From Pseudomonas tehranensis (GTDB taxonomy: Bacteria > Pseudomonadota > Gammaproteobacteria > Pseudomonadales > Pseudomonadaceae), in contig NZ_JABWQV010000031.1 of the NCBI RefSeq assembly GCF_014268615.1, positions 1 to 34,390 of the forward strand: 34,390 nt of DNA, read 5' to 3'. How positions within the stretch are numbered: the first letter of the stretch is position 1; every line of letters begins with the position of its first letter. A program made the position numbers and the translations under genes. The notes below the pieces were generated by a model that saw nothing but the letters and a program-made list of their open reading frames with translations, was not told the DNA's origin and did no database searches. Below are positions 6,796 to 14,357 of the stretch, piece by piece.

Positions 6796-6847
6796 CGGGT
6801 AAACCATCCGAGGCGCTGGACAAGCGTGCCGGCCCTGAAAGCATCGC

Positions 6848-6930
6848 CGGAGCTGCCGAATGCAACGAGGCTGCGATCTCCCCTCGACAATTAAGTCGTG
6901 AGCGAAAGATCGCAGCCTTCGGCAACTCCG
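6848..6930. repeat. Interrupted inverted repeat (REP-like, second type)
   Basis: CGGAGCTGCCGAA (6848-6860) and GGCTGCGATCT (6869-6879) pair with AGATCGCAGCC and TTCGGCAACTCCG at 6907-6930. There is one mismatch, and eight extra bases interrupt the left arm only. The GCCGAAGGCTGCGATCT motif recurs in fluorescens-group intergenic DNA. It lies between the DUF6124-like gene and the diguanylate cyclase. The rest of 6796-7071 shows no gene. Confidence 0.6.
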
Positions 6931-7071
6931 ACACTGCACCGCGCCCTTCGTCGCCTGAAAAGGAACTTCGCCCCGAATCCCTTATCTCAAAGAGCACTTC
7001 GCCATACTGGCGGGCTTTGGAGCAAGCGCGTGCCAATCCACAGCAGTGCACGTTCTTTGAGATTTGTGCCG

Positions 7072-8061
7072 ATGGTCGACAAGAACCTACAGGATTCCTC
7101 CCACCCTCATTGGCCCGAAGCGGCCCAGACGCTCATGGCGCTGATGCACGCCCAGGGCGAAGTCGCGCGCCTGAGCGAGCGTGAGCAGCTATTCAGTTCA
7201 TTGCTGGTCAGCGTCAACGCGGTGCTCTGGGCGTTTAACTGGGAAACCCGACAAGTCCTGTATGTCAGCCCCGCCTATGAACGAATCTTCGGTCGGCCGG
7301 CAGGTCTGGTGCTGGCTGATTTCAACGAATGGCGCGACGCAATCTACCCCGACGACCTCGAATACGCGGAGCGCAGCCTGGCCGAAGTGCTGGTCAAAGG
7401 TGCCGTGGAAGATCGTGAATACCGCATCATCGCTGCCAATGGCCAGATCCGCTGGCTGAGCGACAAGTGCTTCATCAACCGTAAGGCTGAGTCGGGGCAA
7501 CCGGTGATCGTAGTGGGCATTGCCGAAGACATCACCGAAAAAAAGCTGCTGGAAAGCGAACTGCAACGACTGGCAACCACCGACGTGCTGACTCAGAGCA
7601 GTAATCGCCGCCACTTCTTCGAATGCGCTCACCGTGAATTCGAGCAGGCACGACTGCAGGGAACACCCATGGCGTTCCTGTTGCTGGACATCGATGATTT
7701 CAAAGTGATCAACGACACCTACGGTCATCAGGAAGGCGATAACGTGCTGCAGAAAATCGCCGAAAGCGGACGCTCCGTGCTCAGGCGCGGTGATCTGTTT
7801 GGACGAATCGGTGGTGAAGAGTTCGCCGCGGTGTTCCCTGGCTGTGCCCCGGACATGGCACTGCAAGTCGCCGAGCGTCTGCAGCGCGAGATTCAGCGCC
7901 TGGCTTTCCGCAGTGGGGAGAATAGCTTCGGCATCACCGTCAGCCAAGGCTTGACCAGCCTTACCGCCGAAGATCAGAGCCTCGACACCCTGTTCTCCCG
8001 CGCCGATGCGGCCATGTACGAAGCCAAGCGCCAGGGCAAGAACCGCATTATTGCCGCGTGA
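7072..8061 (+). CDS. PAS-GGDEF diguanylate cyclase
   Basis: This 329-residue cytoplasmic protein probably makes cyclic di-GMP from two GTP. A PAS domain lies near residues 40-155 (SVNAVLWAFNWETRQVLYVS, then YERIFGRPAG, IVVGIAEDIT). A GGDEF domain follows: TTDVLTQSSNRRHFF, DIDDFKVINDTYGHQEGD, the active-site GGEEF at about residues 247-251, and ADAAMYEAKRQGKNRI. An RRGD inhibitory site lies five residues before GGEEF, so product feedback is likely. There is no EAL domain or membrane segment. The frame is open back to 6898, but that part crosses the inverted repeat, so ATG 7072 (MVDKNLQD) is preferred although its ribosome site is weak. The signal sensed by the PAS domain is unknown. Confidence 0.9.
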   Translation: MVDKNLQDSSHPHWPEAAQTLMALMHAQGEVARLSEREQLFSSLLVSVNAVLWAFNWETRQVLYVSPAYERIFGRPAGLVLADFNEWRDAIYPDDLEYAERSLAEVLVKGAVEDREYRIIAANGQIRWLSDKCFINRKAESGQPVIVVGIAEDITEKKLLESELQRLATTDVLTQSSNRRHFFECAHREFEQARLQGTPMAFLLLDIDDFKVINDTYGHQEGDNVLQKIAESGRSVLRRGDLFGRIGGEEFAAVFPGCAPDMALQVAERLQREIQRLAFRSGENSFGITVSQGLTSLTAEDQSLDTLFSRADAAMYEAKRQGKNRIIAA

Positions 8062-8082
8062 ATGACCTTACCTGAGATCAAG

Positions 8083-8175
8083 TGTGGGAGCGGGCTTGCT
8101 CGCGAAGAGGGCGTCATGTTCAGGAGAGATGCAAGCTGAACCAGCGTTTTCGCGAGGCAAGCCCGCTCCCACAGG
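8083..8175. repeat. REPIN (two inverted REP sequences)
   Basis: GTGGGAGCGGGCTTGCTCGCGAA near 8084 is repeated in inverse as TTCGCGAGGCAAGCCCGCTCCCAC near 8150-8172. This gives a long hairpin between two convergent genes, and it may act as a terminator or transcript stabiliser for both. Confidence 0.85.
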
Positions 8176-8190
8176 GGTCAGTCGGCGGTC

Positions 8191-9405
8191 TTACTTTCTG
8201 CGTATGCGCATCAACTCTGGCAATCCAATCTTCAGCAAACGCGCCGTGCGGCCACAAGCCAGCTCTTCAAGCCCTTCATGCTCGGTCAGATGGGCCATTT
8301 GCGCCGCCATGCTCATCACCAGTGCCTCACGGGAATAAACCCCACCACCCAGGCTATAGGCCGCCGCGATCAGCTCGCGCAGCTCCAGCGGCAGGCGCCA
8401 GCGAGTGCGCAGCGCCGAACCGAAACCGGCGCCGTACTTGTCCAACGAATTCCCGACTTCCTCCAGTTCATCCAGCTCGCCACCCGCCTGCGTCCATTCT
8501 TCCAGGCAACGCAGCAGCGCCAGGTCTCCTAGTCGATGCAACAACCCGGCGCAATAACAGCGCTCCGGTTCCAGGTCCAGTAACCGCGCCAATATTCGCG
8601 CGTACTCGGCGGTGTGCAGCGACAATTCCCAGTAACGCTGGGCATAGTCCGCCAGGCACGGGACGCTAAGCCGGGCGCAGCGCTTGAGGGTCAGGCCGAG
8701 GACCAGGTTCATGCTCTGCCCGGTACCGAGCTGATGCAGCGCTCGGGCCACGGTCTGCACCGCAACGCCCCCTTGCTGCTGGGCGGCACTGTTGGCTGCC
8801 GCGATCAGCACCGCAGTGATCTGCGGGTCGGTGCGCAGCTCCTCTTCAAATAGCTTCAAGTCCAGGCCAGCGGGGTTGAGGCTGCGCTTGACCGCCACCT
8901 GCACGTCGGTCATCAGCGGCGCACCTTCGGACATATCACGCCGCCGCTCCAGAAAGGCTGCCAGGGTCAATCCCGCCCCCAGGACCGGCCCTTCATTGGA
9001 GGTTTCTTCGCCACCCACCAGCAAGCCCTGCAAGCGCTGGGTCAAGTCTTCCCGGTTCAAGGGTTTGGTCAGGTAGGCCATCGGCGCCAGTGGCAGGACT
9101 TCACGCACACTGGCGCTGTCATTGCGCCGACTCATCAGGATGAACGGCAATGGCAGGGTGCGATGCTGCTGGCGAAGGCCGCGCAGGATCGTCAGGCCAT
9201 CGACACCCGGCAACTCCCAGTCGGCGATCACCAGGTCATAGGGATTGTTCGCCAGCAGCTCCAACGCCTGTTTACCCTCGCCACACGTATCCACCCGGGC
9301 ATCACAGCGCACACCCGACAACACCTGTTCAAGCAGCTCACGGGACGCCGGATCAGCCTCGGCGATCAATACACGCGGTACAGCTGGTAACTCCACAGCG
9401 GTCAT
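8191..9405 (-). CDS. Response regulator with REC and HDOD domains
   Basis: This 404-residue cytoplasmic protein has an N-terminal receiver domain near residues 10-125: LIAEADPASRELLEQVL, the phosphoacceptor Asp at about 62 in VIADWELPGVDG, and the conserved Lys in YLTKPLNRED. The C-terminal half (about 185-390) has HDOD features: FEEELRTDPQITAVLIAAAN, VARALHQLGTGQSMNLVLGL, and YCAGLLHRLGDLALL. HDOD proteins lack phosphodiesterase activity and act as signalling scaffolds. ATG 9405 is chosen because AAGGGAG lies eight bases upstream; a GTG nine bases earlier is less well placed. No kinase gene is adjacent. It converges on the diguanylate cyclase, so a shared cyclic di-GMP role is possible but unproven. 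Confidence 0.88.
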   Translation of the reverse strand: MTAVELPAVPRVLIAEADPASRELLEQVLSGVRCDARVDTCGEGKQALELLANNPYDLVIADWELPGVDGLTILRGLRQQHRTLPLPFILMSRRNDSASVREVLPLAPMAYLTKPLNREDLTQRLQGLLVGGEETSNEGPVLGAGLTLAAFLERRRDMSEGAPLMTDVQVAVKRSLNPAGLDLKLFEEELRTDPQITAVLIAAANSAAQQQGGVAVQTVARALHQLGTGQSMNLVLGLTLKRCARLSVPCLADYAQRYWELSLHTAEYARILARLLDLEPERCYCAGLLHRLGDLALLRCLEEWTQAGGELDELEEVGNSLDKYGAGFGSALRTRWRLPLELRELIAAAYSLGGGVYSREALVMSMAAQMAHLTEHEGLEELACGRTARLLKIGLPELMRIRRK

Positions 9406-9493
9406 GCAGCACACTCCCTTGCCATACTTGCACCTTAGACCTTGGCGGCCGTTCCAGACAGTTCAAAACCCGAGGGATATGCTCGCGGACATG

Positions 9494-9519
9494 AAAAAAC
9501 CCGCCGAAGCGGGTTTTTT
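9494..9519. terminator. Bidirectional rho-independent terminator downstream of gabT
   Basis: A6 at 9494-9499, CCCGC, loop CGAA, GCGGG, then T6 at 9514-9519. It can stop minus-strand transcription leaving gabT before the REC-HDOD gene, and it is symmetric for the plus strand. Confidence 0.88.
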
Positions 9520-9542
9520 GTGGATCAGTGCACAACCGGAAC

Positions 9543-10823
9543 TCAGAGCTCGGAGAAGCACTCTTCGATGATTGCCAAGCCTTTGTCCAATTGCTCGTCT
9601 GGCGAAGTCAGCGGTACCAGCACCCGCAGGACGTTGCCGTAGGTGCCGCAGGACAGCAGGATCAAGCCCTTGTCGCGGGCCTTGGCCACAACCTGAGCCA
9701 CGGCCGCCGCGTTCGGCTTGTGGGTATCGCCATTTTCGAACAACTCCACGGCGATCATCGCACCCAGGGCACGGACTTCGCCGATGACCGGGTATTTCTT
9801 CTGGATGGCCTTGAGGCCAGTCACCAGACGCTCGCCCACCGCCTTGCAGCGATCCAGCAGGTGCTCTTCCTCAAACACCTCCATCACCGCCAGCGCAGCA
9901 GCGCAGGCAATCGGGCTGCCGGCGTAGGTGCCACCCAGGCCACCTGGGGCAATAGCGTCCATGTACTCGGCCTTGCCGCAGACACCGGCCAACGGGAAAC
10001 CGCCGGCGATGGATTTGGCGAACGTAGTCAGGTCGGCGGCAACGCCCATCTGCTCCATGGCGAAGAAGGTGCCAGTACGACCGGCACCGGTCTGTACTTC
10101 ATCAGCGATCAGCAGAATGCCGTGCTGATCACAGAGGGCGCGCAGGCGCTTCATGAATTCCTTGGGCGCCACGTAGAAACCACCCTCGCCCTGTACCGGC
10201 TCAATGATGATTGCCGCGATGTCACGGGGTTCGGCGTCGTTCTTGAAGATGCGCTCGATGCTGGCGATGGAATCGTCGATGCTCACGCCGTGCAGTTCGT
10301 TCGGGTACAACGCGCGGAAGATGCCGCCGGGCATCAGGCCCATGCCGGCCGAGTACGGCACGACTTTACCGGTCAGTCCCAGGGTCATCATGGTGCGGCC
10401 GTGGTAGGCGCCGGTAAAAGCGATCACACCTGCGCGACCCGTGGCGGCGCGAGCGATTTTTACCGCGTTCTCCACCGCTTCGGAACCGGTGGTCACCAGC
10501 AGGGTTTTCTTGGCGAAATCACCCGGCACCTTGGCGTTGATTTTTTCGCACAGTTCCACATACGGTTCGTAAGCCAGAACCTGGAAGCAGGTGTGGGTCA
10601 GCTTGTTCAGCTGTTCGGTCACCGCGGCGATAATTTTCGGATGCACGTGGCCGGTGTTCAGCACCGCGATGCCGCCAGCGAAGTCGATGAACTCACGGCC
10701 TTCAACGTCGGTAACGGTGGCGTTCTTCGCCGACTCGGCGAAAATCGGGTGAATCTGGCCAACACCGCGCGGTACAGCGGCTTCGCGGCGTTTCATCAGG
10801 GAAGCGTTGGTCTTATTGCTCAT
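9543..10823 (-). CDS. gabT: 4-aminobutyrate--2-oxoglutarate transaminase
   Basis: This 426-residue cytosolic PLP enzyme transfers the amino group of GABA to 2-oxoglutarate, giving succinate semialdehyde and glutamate. Class III aminotransferase features are present: TTGSEAVENAVKIARAATGR, FTGAYHGRT, the IIEPVQGEGGFYVAP block, IADEVQTGAGRTG and the PLP lysine in TFAKSIAGGFPLAG. The length is that of Pseudomonas GabT. ATG 10823 (MSNKTNASLMKRR) is chosen because GAGGA lies eight bases upstream. The frame runs further but crosses the intergenic hairpin. gabD lies 172 bp upstream on the same strand and makes the next enzyme of the pathway, so they are probably cotranscribed, with separate control possible through the hairpin between them. 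Confidence 0.96.
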   Translation of the reverse strand: MSNKTNASLMKRREAAVPRGVGQIHPIFAESAKNATVTDVEGREFIDFAGGIAVLNTGHVHPKIIAAVTEQLNKLTHTCFQVLAYEPYVELCEKINAKVPGDFAKKTLLVTTGSEAVENAVKIARAATGRAGVIAFTGAYHGRTMMTLGLTGKVVPYSAGMGLMPGGIFRALYPNELHGVSIDDSIASIERIFKNDAEPRDIAAIIIEPVQGEGGFYVAPKEFMKRLRALCDQHGILLIADEVQTGAGRTGTFFAMEQMGVAADLTTFAKSIAGGFPLAGVCGKAEYMDAIAPGGLGGTYAGSPIACAAALAVMEVFEEEHLLDRCKAVGERLVTGLKAIQKKYPVIGEVRALGAMIAVELFENGDTHKPNAAAVAQVVAKARDKGLILLSCGTYGNVLRVLVPLTSPDEQLDKGLAIIEECFSEL

Positions 10824-10951
10824 CAAATATGTCCTCATTCGCAGCTCAGGGCGGCGTGGGCCAAGGCGTACATGGACGGGAGACAACTGCGACAGCATGC
10901 GATGATCGACTGTCACAGCGTTCCGGCCACAAGAAACAGAACGGGTGAAAC

Positions 10952-10985
10952 GCGCAAAGGGACAGCGCTCTCGTGCCCTTTGCGC
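10952..10985 (-). promoter_or_regulatory. Hairpin between gabD and gabT
   Basis: GCGCAAAGGG (10952-10961) and CCCTTTGCGC (10976-10985) form a perfect ten-base stem with a 14-base loop, eleven bases after the gabD stop. Only GTTTC follows on the minus strand, so it is not a strong terminator. It could attenuate readthrough or protect the gabD transcript end. Confidence 0.5.
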
Positions 10986-10995
10986 TTGCAGCAGA

Positions 10996-12438
10996 TCAGA
11001 TACCGAGGCAGAGGTATTTGATTTCCAGGTAATCCTCGATGCCGTACTTGGAGCCTTCACGGCCCAGGCCCGAGGCCTTGATGCCGCCGAACGGCGCAAC
11101 TTCGTTGGAGATCAAACCGGTGTTGACGCCAACCATGCCGTACTCCAAGGCCTCGGCCACGCGGAACACACGGCCCAGGTCACGGGCATAGAAGTACGAG
11201 GCCAGGCCGAACTCAGTGTCGTTGGACATCGCGATCACTTCGGCTTCGTCTTTGAAGCGGAACAGCGGCGCCAGCGGGCCGAAGGTTTCTTCCTTCGCCA
11301 CGGCGGCGTTTTTCGGTACGTTGGTCAGGATCGTCGGCTCGAAGAAGTTGCCTTCCATGGCCTTGCCACCGGCCAGCACAGTCGCGCCTTTGCTGATTGC
11401 ATCGGCAATGTGCTCTTGCACCTTGGCAACCGCTTTCTCGTCGATCAACGGACCGGTAGTAGTGCCATCTTCCAGACCATTGCCGATCTTGAGCTTGGCG
11501 ACTGCCACTTTGAGTTTTTCAGCGAAGACGTCGTACACCGAATCCTGGATGTACAGACGGTTGGCGCAGACGCAGGTCTGACCGTTGTTGCGGTATTTGG
11601 AAATGATCGCGCCTTCGACGGCCTTATCCAGGTCCGCGTCGTCGAACACGATGAACGGCGCGTTGCCGCCCAGTTCCAGGGAGACTTTCTTGATGTCCTT
11701 GGCACATTCGGCCATCAACTGACGACCGATTTCGGTCGAGCCGGTGAACGATAGCTTGCGCACGATCGGGTTGCTGGTCAGCTCGCCGCCGATGTCGCCA
11801 GCACTGCCGGTGACCACGCTCAGCACGCCTTGCGGAATGCCGGCACGGTGGGCCAGCTCAACCAGCGCCAGCGCCGAGAACGGGGTTTGCGAAGCCGGCT
11901 TGATGACCATGGTGCAACCAGCAGCCAAGGCCGGGCCGGCCTTACGGGTGATCATCGCGGCCGGGAAGTTCCACGGGGTAATCGCCGCAGTCACACCGAT
12001 CGGCTGCTTGATCACGATCAGGCGCTTGTCGGGCTGGTGGCCAGGAATCACGTCACCGTAGATGCGCTTGGCTTCTTCGGCGAACCATTCGATAAACGAG
12101 GCGGCGTAAACAATTTCGCCCTTGGCTTCGGCCAGCGGCTTGCCCTGTTCCAGGGTCATCAGGCGACCGAGGTCATCCTGGTTTTCGATCAGCAATTCGT
12201 ACCAGCGGCGCAGCTTGTTGGCGCGCTCTTTGGCGGTCAGCGCACGCCAGGCCGGCAACGCCTTGTCGGCGGCTTCAATCGCCCGGCGGGTTTCGGCAGC
12301 GCCCATTTTCGGCACGGTGCCCAGCACTTCGCCCGTTGCAGGGTTGGTGACCTTGATCGTCTGACCATTGTCCGCATCGACCCAAGCGCCATCGATAAAG
12401 GCTTGCTGGCGGAACAACTGGGTGTCTTTAAGCTGCAT
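10996..12438 (-). CDS. gabD: NADP-dependent succinate-semialdehyde dehydrogenase
   Basis: This 480-residue cytosolic aldehyde dehydrogenase oxidises succinate semialdehyde to succinate and so completes GABA catabolism with GabT. Visible family features are PWNFPAAMITRKAGPALAAG (cofactor and active-site region), KPASQTPFSALAL, FTGSTEIGRQLM, the glutamate in SLELGGNAPFIVFDD, and the catalytic cysteine in NNGQTCVCANR. The second Cys two residues later is typical of the GabD group, where it can form a redox-sensitive disulphide. The C-terminus ends SGLGREGSKYGIEDYLEIKY. ATG 12438 is supported by AAGGAAAG seven bases upstream. It is the first gene of the gabDT unit; the 349-bp gap upstream holds its control region and the tRNA promoter. 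Confidence 0.96.
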   Translation of the reverse strand: MQLKDTQLFRQQAFIDGAWVDADNGQTIKVTNPATGEVLGTVPKMGAAETRRAIEAADKALPAWRALTAKERANKLRRWYELLIENQDDLGRLMTLEQGKPLAEAKGEIVYAASFIEWFAEEAKRIYGDVIPGHQPDKRLIVIKQPIGVTAAITPWNFPAAMITRKAGPALAAGCTMVIKPASQTPFSALALVELAHRAGIPQGVLSVVTGSAGDIGGELTSNPIVRKLSFTGSTEIGRQLMAECAKDIKKVSLELGGNAPFIVFDDADLDKAVEGAIISKYRNNGQTCVCANRLYIQDSVYDVFAEKLKVAVAKLKIGNGLEDGTTTGPLIDEKAVAKVQEHIADAISKGATVLAGGKAMEGNFFEPTILTNVPKNAAVAKEETFGPLAPLFRFKDEAEVIAMSNDTEFGLASYFYARDLGRVFRVAEALEYGMVGVNTGLISNEVAPFGGIKASGLGREGSKYGIEDYLEIKYLCLGI

Positions 12439-12592
12439 GTCGGCTTTCCTTAACAGCACCGCGCGCACGCGGAGCGAATTAGATGTGTAGAAAGGCGCCT
12501 CAGGGGCTGCCGTCAGGGAAATCATCCACCGGGCTGAAGCACAGAAATAACGCACATAAGCACAGACGTGCGGTTCAGCACCCAGACAAGAG

Positions 12593-12610
12593 CGTTTGAA
12601 ATCTCAAACG
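12593..12610. promoter_or_regulatory. Dyad in the gabD upstream region, possible operator
   Basis: CGTTTGA and TCAAACG are perfect inverted repeats separated by AATC, 155 bases before gabD. No sigma-54 site was found by eye in 12439-12787. The dyad could bind a regulator of gabDT, but nothing identifies which one. Confidence 0.3.
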
Positions 12611-12746
12611 AATCCTAGGGCGGATAGGGGGGAAGGACAATAGGCTGTTCGAAAAAAAGAACGAAAAAGCCAAATTTGCCTGCTTTTTCTGATCAGCGTA
12701 GCCGATGCCCGCCTATGCTTACGAAAACACCGGCAAATCAGCAGCA

Positions 12747-12775
12747 TGGACGCCCGCATTGCATATGAGTATCAT
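12747..12775 (+). promoter_or_regulatory. Sigma-70 promoter of tRNA-Arg
   Basis: TGGACG at 12747-12752 and TATCAT at 12770-12775 have a 17-base spacer. The GC-rich stretch GGCGCCCGCGTC after the -10 box and a start about six bases before the tRNA are typical of stable-RNA promoters. Confidence 0.5.
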
Positions 12776-12787
12776 GGCGCCCGCGTC

Positions 12788-12864
12788 GCACCAGTAGCTC
12801 AGCTGGATAGAGTACTGCCCTCCGAAGGCAGGGGTCGTGGGTTCGAATCCCGCCTGGTGCACCA
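12788..12864 (+). tRNA. tRNA-Arg (anticodon CCG)
   Basis: This 77-base gene has the CCA encoded. The acceptor stem pairs GCACCAG (12788-12794) with CTGGTGC (12854-12860), followed by A and CCA. The D arm contains AGCTCAGCTGGATAGAGT. The anticodon stem CTGCC/GGCAG encloses the loop CTCCGAA with anticodon CCG. The T arm contains GGTTCGAATCC. It reads CGG codons. Such tRNA genes are common integration sites, and accessory-looking genes begin to its right. Confidence 0.97.
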
Positions 12865-12872
12865 CATAAAAC

Positions 12873-12909
12873 AAGGGCTTAGGTGAAAACCTAGGCCCTT
12901 TTTGTTTTT
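12873..12909 (+). terminator. Rho-independent terminator of tRNA-Arg
   Basis: AAGGGCTTAGGT, loop GAAA, ACCTAGGCCCTT, then TTTGTTTTT. The stem has twelve positions with one mismatch and starts nine bases after the CCA end. Confidence 0.9.
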
Positions 12910-13024
12910 CATGTGTCCAAAATGTGTCCATTCTGTGCCCATCTAAGTTGGCACTCGGAATGAGCACTGCCCTTACCTACTGGGCGTCTGAGCGTATGAG
13001 GCTCTCAATGCAGTTAAATTTTGC

Positions 13025-13615
13025 TCACTGCTTGTGGAGAGAGTCCATATACCTCGTTCCAGTGGACCATAACCCTGCATCGCATAACCGTCGCCAAGCC
13101 TGAGGTGTAACCCCGATCTGGCGGCGGAAGGTCCGGATGAAATGGGATTGGTCACAGAATCCGTGACTATGGGCGATGTCGGTCAGCGAGGAGTCAGTCG
13201 TGAGCATGATCTGTCGAGCAGATTCGATGCGCCGACGTGCGACGTAAACCAGCGGCGTTACACCAAAGGTATTTTTGAAAGCATGCGAGAAGTAGCTGAC
13301 ACTCAGGCTTAGGACAGCAGCCATCTGATTTGTGCGTATTGATGAGTCGAGGTTAGTGTCGATGTAGTCAACCACCCGTTTAGTTTGCCAACTGGATAGG
13401 CAGCCGTGGCGGCTTTTTAACGGGCTATCGCTCTTTTGCATCATGACCAGGGCACGGGTCAGGCATAGACAGGCTGAGTCACGATCGATGCTCAGGTGCG
13501 CTTGAGCCTCGCTAAGCAATTGCATGACGCCATCATACGTTTCGTCGGAAATACAGCGCTGAGTCTGGCTGTCTACTGCGGTTGCCGGGGTAACGGCATG
13601 CAAGGTGGCACGCAT
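13025..13615 (-). CDS. AraC family transcriptional regulator
   Basis: This DNA-binding protein of about 196 residues has two helix-turn-helix motifs in its last 100 residues: RTNQMAAVLSLSVSYFSHAF with FGVTPLVYVARRRIESAR, and SLTDIAHSHGFCDQSHFIR with RRQIGVTPQAWRRL. The region before them (about 80 residues) is too short for a cupin-type sensor, so it may respond to no ligand of its own. The ATG at 13615 follows GGAG by seven bases; an ATG at 13654 has no ribosome site. It lies last in the minus-strand series behind the sensor kinase and NarL-type regulator, separated from them by a GC-rich hairpin. Its targets are unknown but the neighbouring catabolic-looking genes are candidates. Confidence 0.9.
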   Translation of the reverse strand: MRATLHAVTPATAVDSQTQRCISDETYDGVMQLLSEAQAHLSIDRDSACLCLTRALVMMQKSDSPLKSRHGCLSSWQTKRVVDYIDTNLDSSIRTNQMAAVLSLSVSYFSHAFKNTFGVTPLVYVARRRIESARQIMLTTDSSLTDIAHSHGFCDQSHFIRTFRRQIGVTPQAWRRLCDAGLWSTGTRYMDSLHKQ

Positions 13616-13690
13616 GGCGGTGCTCCACTGTGGATCTTTTGTGTCCGACGCCATGCTAGGCCGTGCACTGATCGCACATAAGACAACAAT

Positions 13691-13708
13691 GGGGGGCGCG
13701 CGCCCCCC
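13691..13708. terminator. GC-only palindrome between the two regulators
   Basis: GGGGGGCGCGCGCCCCCC is a perfect 18-base palindrome 15 bases after the stop of the NarL-type gene. A very stable structure is expected. It lacks a good T tract on the minus strand (ATTGTTGTC), so termination would be imperfect. Confidence 0.45.
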
Positions 13709-13722
13709 TCAAAAGTGGGGTA

Positions 13723-14355
13723 TTACACAGTGATGATGCCGCGCTGAATGCCGAGGGTGACCGCATGGGTGCGATTGCTGGCCCCCAACTTGTCCATGAT
13801 GCTTCTTAAATGCCCCTTGATGGTGTCCTCCGCGATCATGAGTTCCGTCGCGATTTGCTTGTTGGGTTTACCCATGGCGACACATTGCAGGACCTGGATT
13901 TCTCGAGCGGTCAGGGAGTCGCGGCTTAAGTGATCAGCCAGCTCAACAGCAATCTCTGCCGGGATATGGCGCTTGCCGGCAGCAATGGAGCGGATGGCAT
14001 CCAGCAGTTCCTTGCGCAGACTACTTTTCAATAAGTAGCCGAGCGCTCCCGCCTTGATTGCATGCAATGCCCGTACATCACCCCGATAGGTGGTCAGGAT
14101 GGCAATGCGCGCGCCAGGAAACTCGGCGCGAATGGCATGAATCGCCTCGATGCCATCCATCTCAGGCATTTGTAGATCCATCAGGGTGACGTCCGGGCGC
14201 AGCGAGCGAAATAGCTGAAGCGCTTCGCAGCCATTGGTTGCCTCGCCGACCAGCACTATGTCTGATTGAGCTTCAAGGACGGCGGCTATACCCTCGCGCA
14301 GCAGAGGATGGTCATCGACGACCAGCACGCGTATCTGTTCATTCGCCGAGTGCAC
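13723..14355 (-). CDS. NarL/FixJ-type response regulator
   Basis: This 210-residue two-component regulator has a receiver domain near residues 8-120 with VLVVDDHPLLREGI, the phosphoacceptor Asp in LMDLQMPEMDG, and ILTTYRGD and LLKSSLRKEL at its end. A LuxR-type helix-turn-helix follows (LTAREIQVLQCVAMGKPNKQ, IAEDTIKGHLRSIMDKL). GTG 14355 is preferred. It lies two bases after the stop of the sensor kinase, and GAGG eight bases upstream, inside the kinase gene, fits. An upstream GTG at 14391 has no ribosome site. The kinase immediately upstream is of the matching HisKA_3 type, so the two are an operonic pair. Targets probably include the adjacent transport and hydrolase genes. Confidence 0.93.
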   Translation of the reverse strand: MHSANEQIRVLVVDDHPLLREGIAAVLEAQSDIVLVGEATNGCEALQLFRSLRPDVTLMDLQMPEMDGIEAIHAIRAEFPGARIAILTTYRGDVRALHAIKAGALGYLLKSSLRKELLDAIRSIAAGKRHIPAEIAVELADHLSRDSLTAREIQVLQCVAMGKPNKQIATELMIAEDTIKGHLRSIMDKLGASNRTHAVTLGIQRGIITV

Positions 14356-14357
14356 GC

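Noticed and set aside
6898..7071. Extended N-terminus of the diguanylate cyclase from GTG 6898
   Set aside because: The extension starts inside an inverted repeat and is basic and without domain features; ATG 7072 begins the conserved part.
9528..11021. Plus-strand open frame of 497 codons
   Set aside because: It lies opposite gabT, whose enzyme motifs are complete; the plus-strand product is His/Gly/Ala-rich and has no recognisable fold.
12719..12967. Minus-strand open frame of 82 codons containing [21 protein letters not shown]
   Set aside because: It is the reverse complement of tRNA-Arg and its terminator. This peptide is a known spurious translation of tRNA genes.
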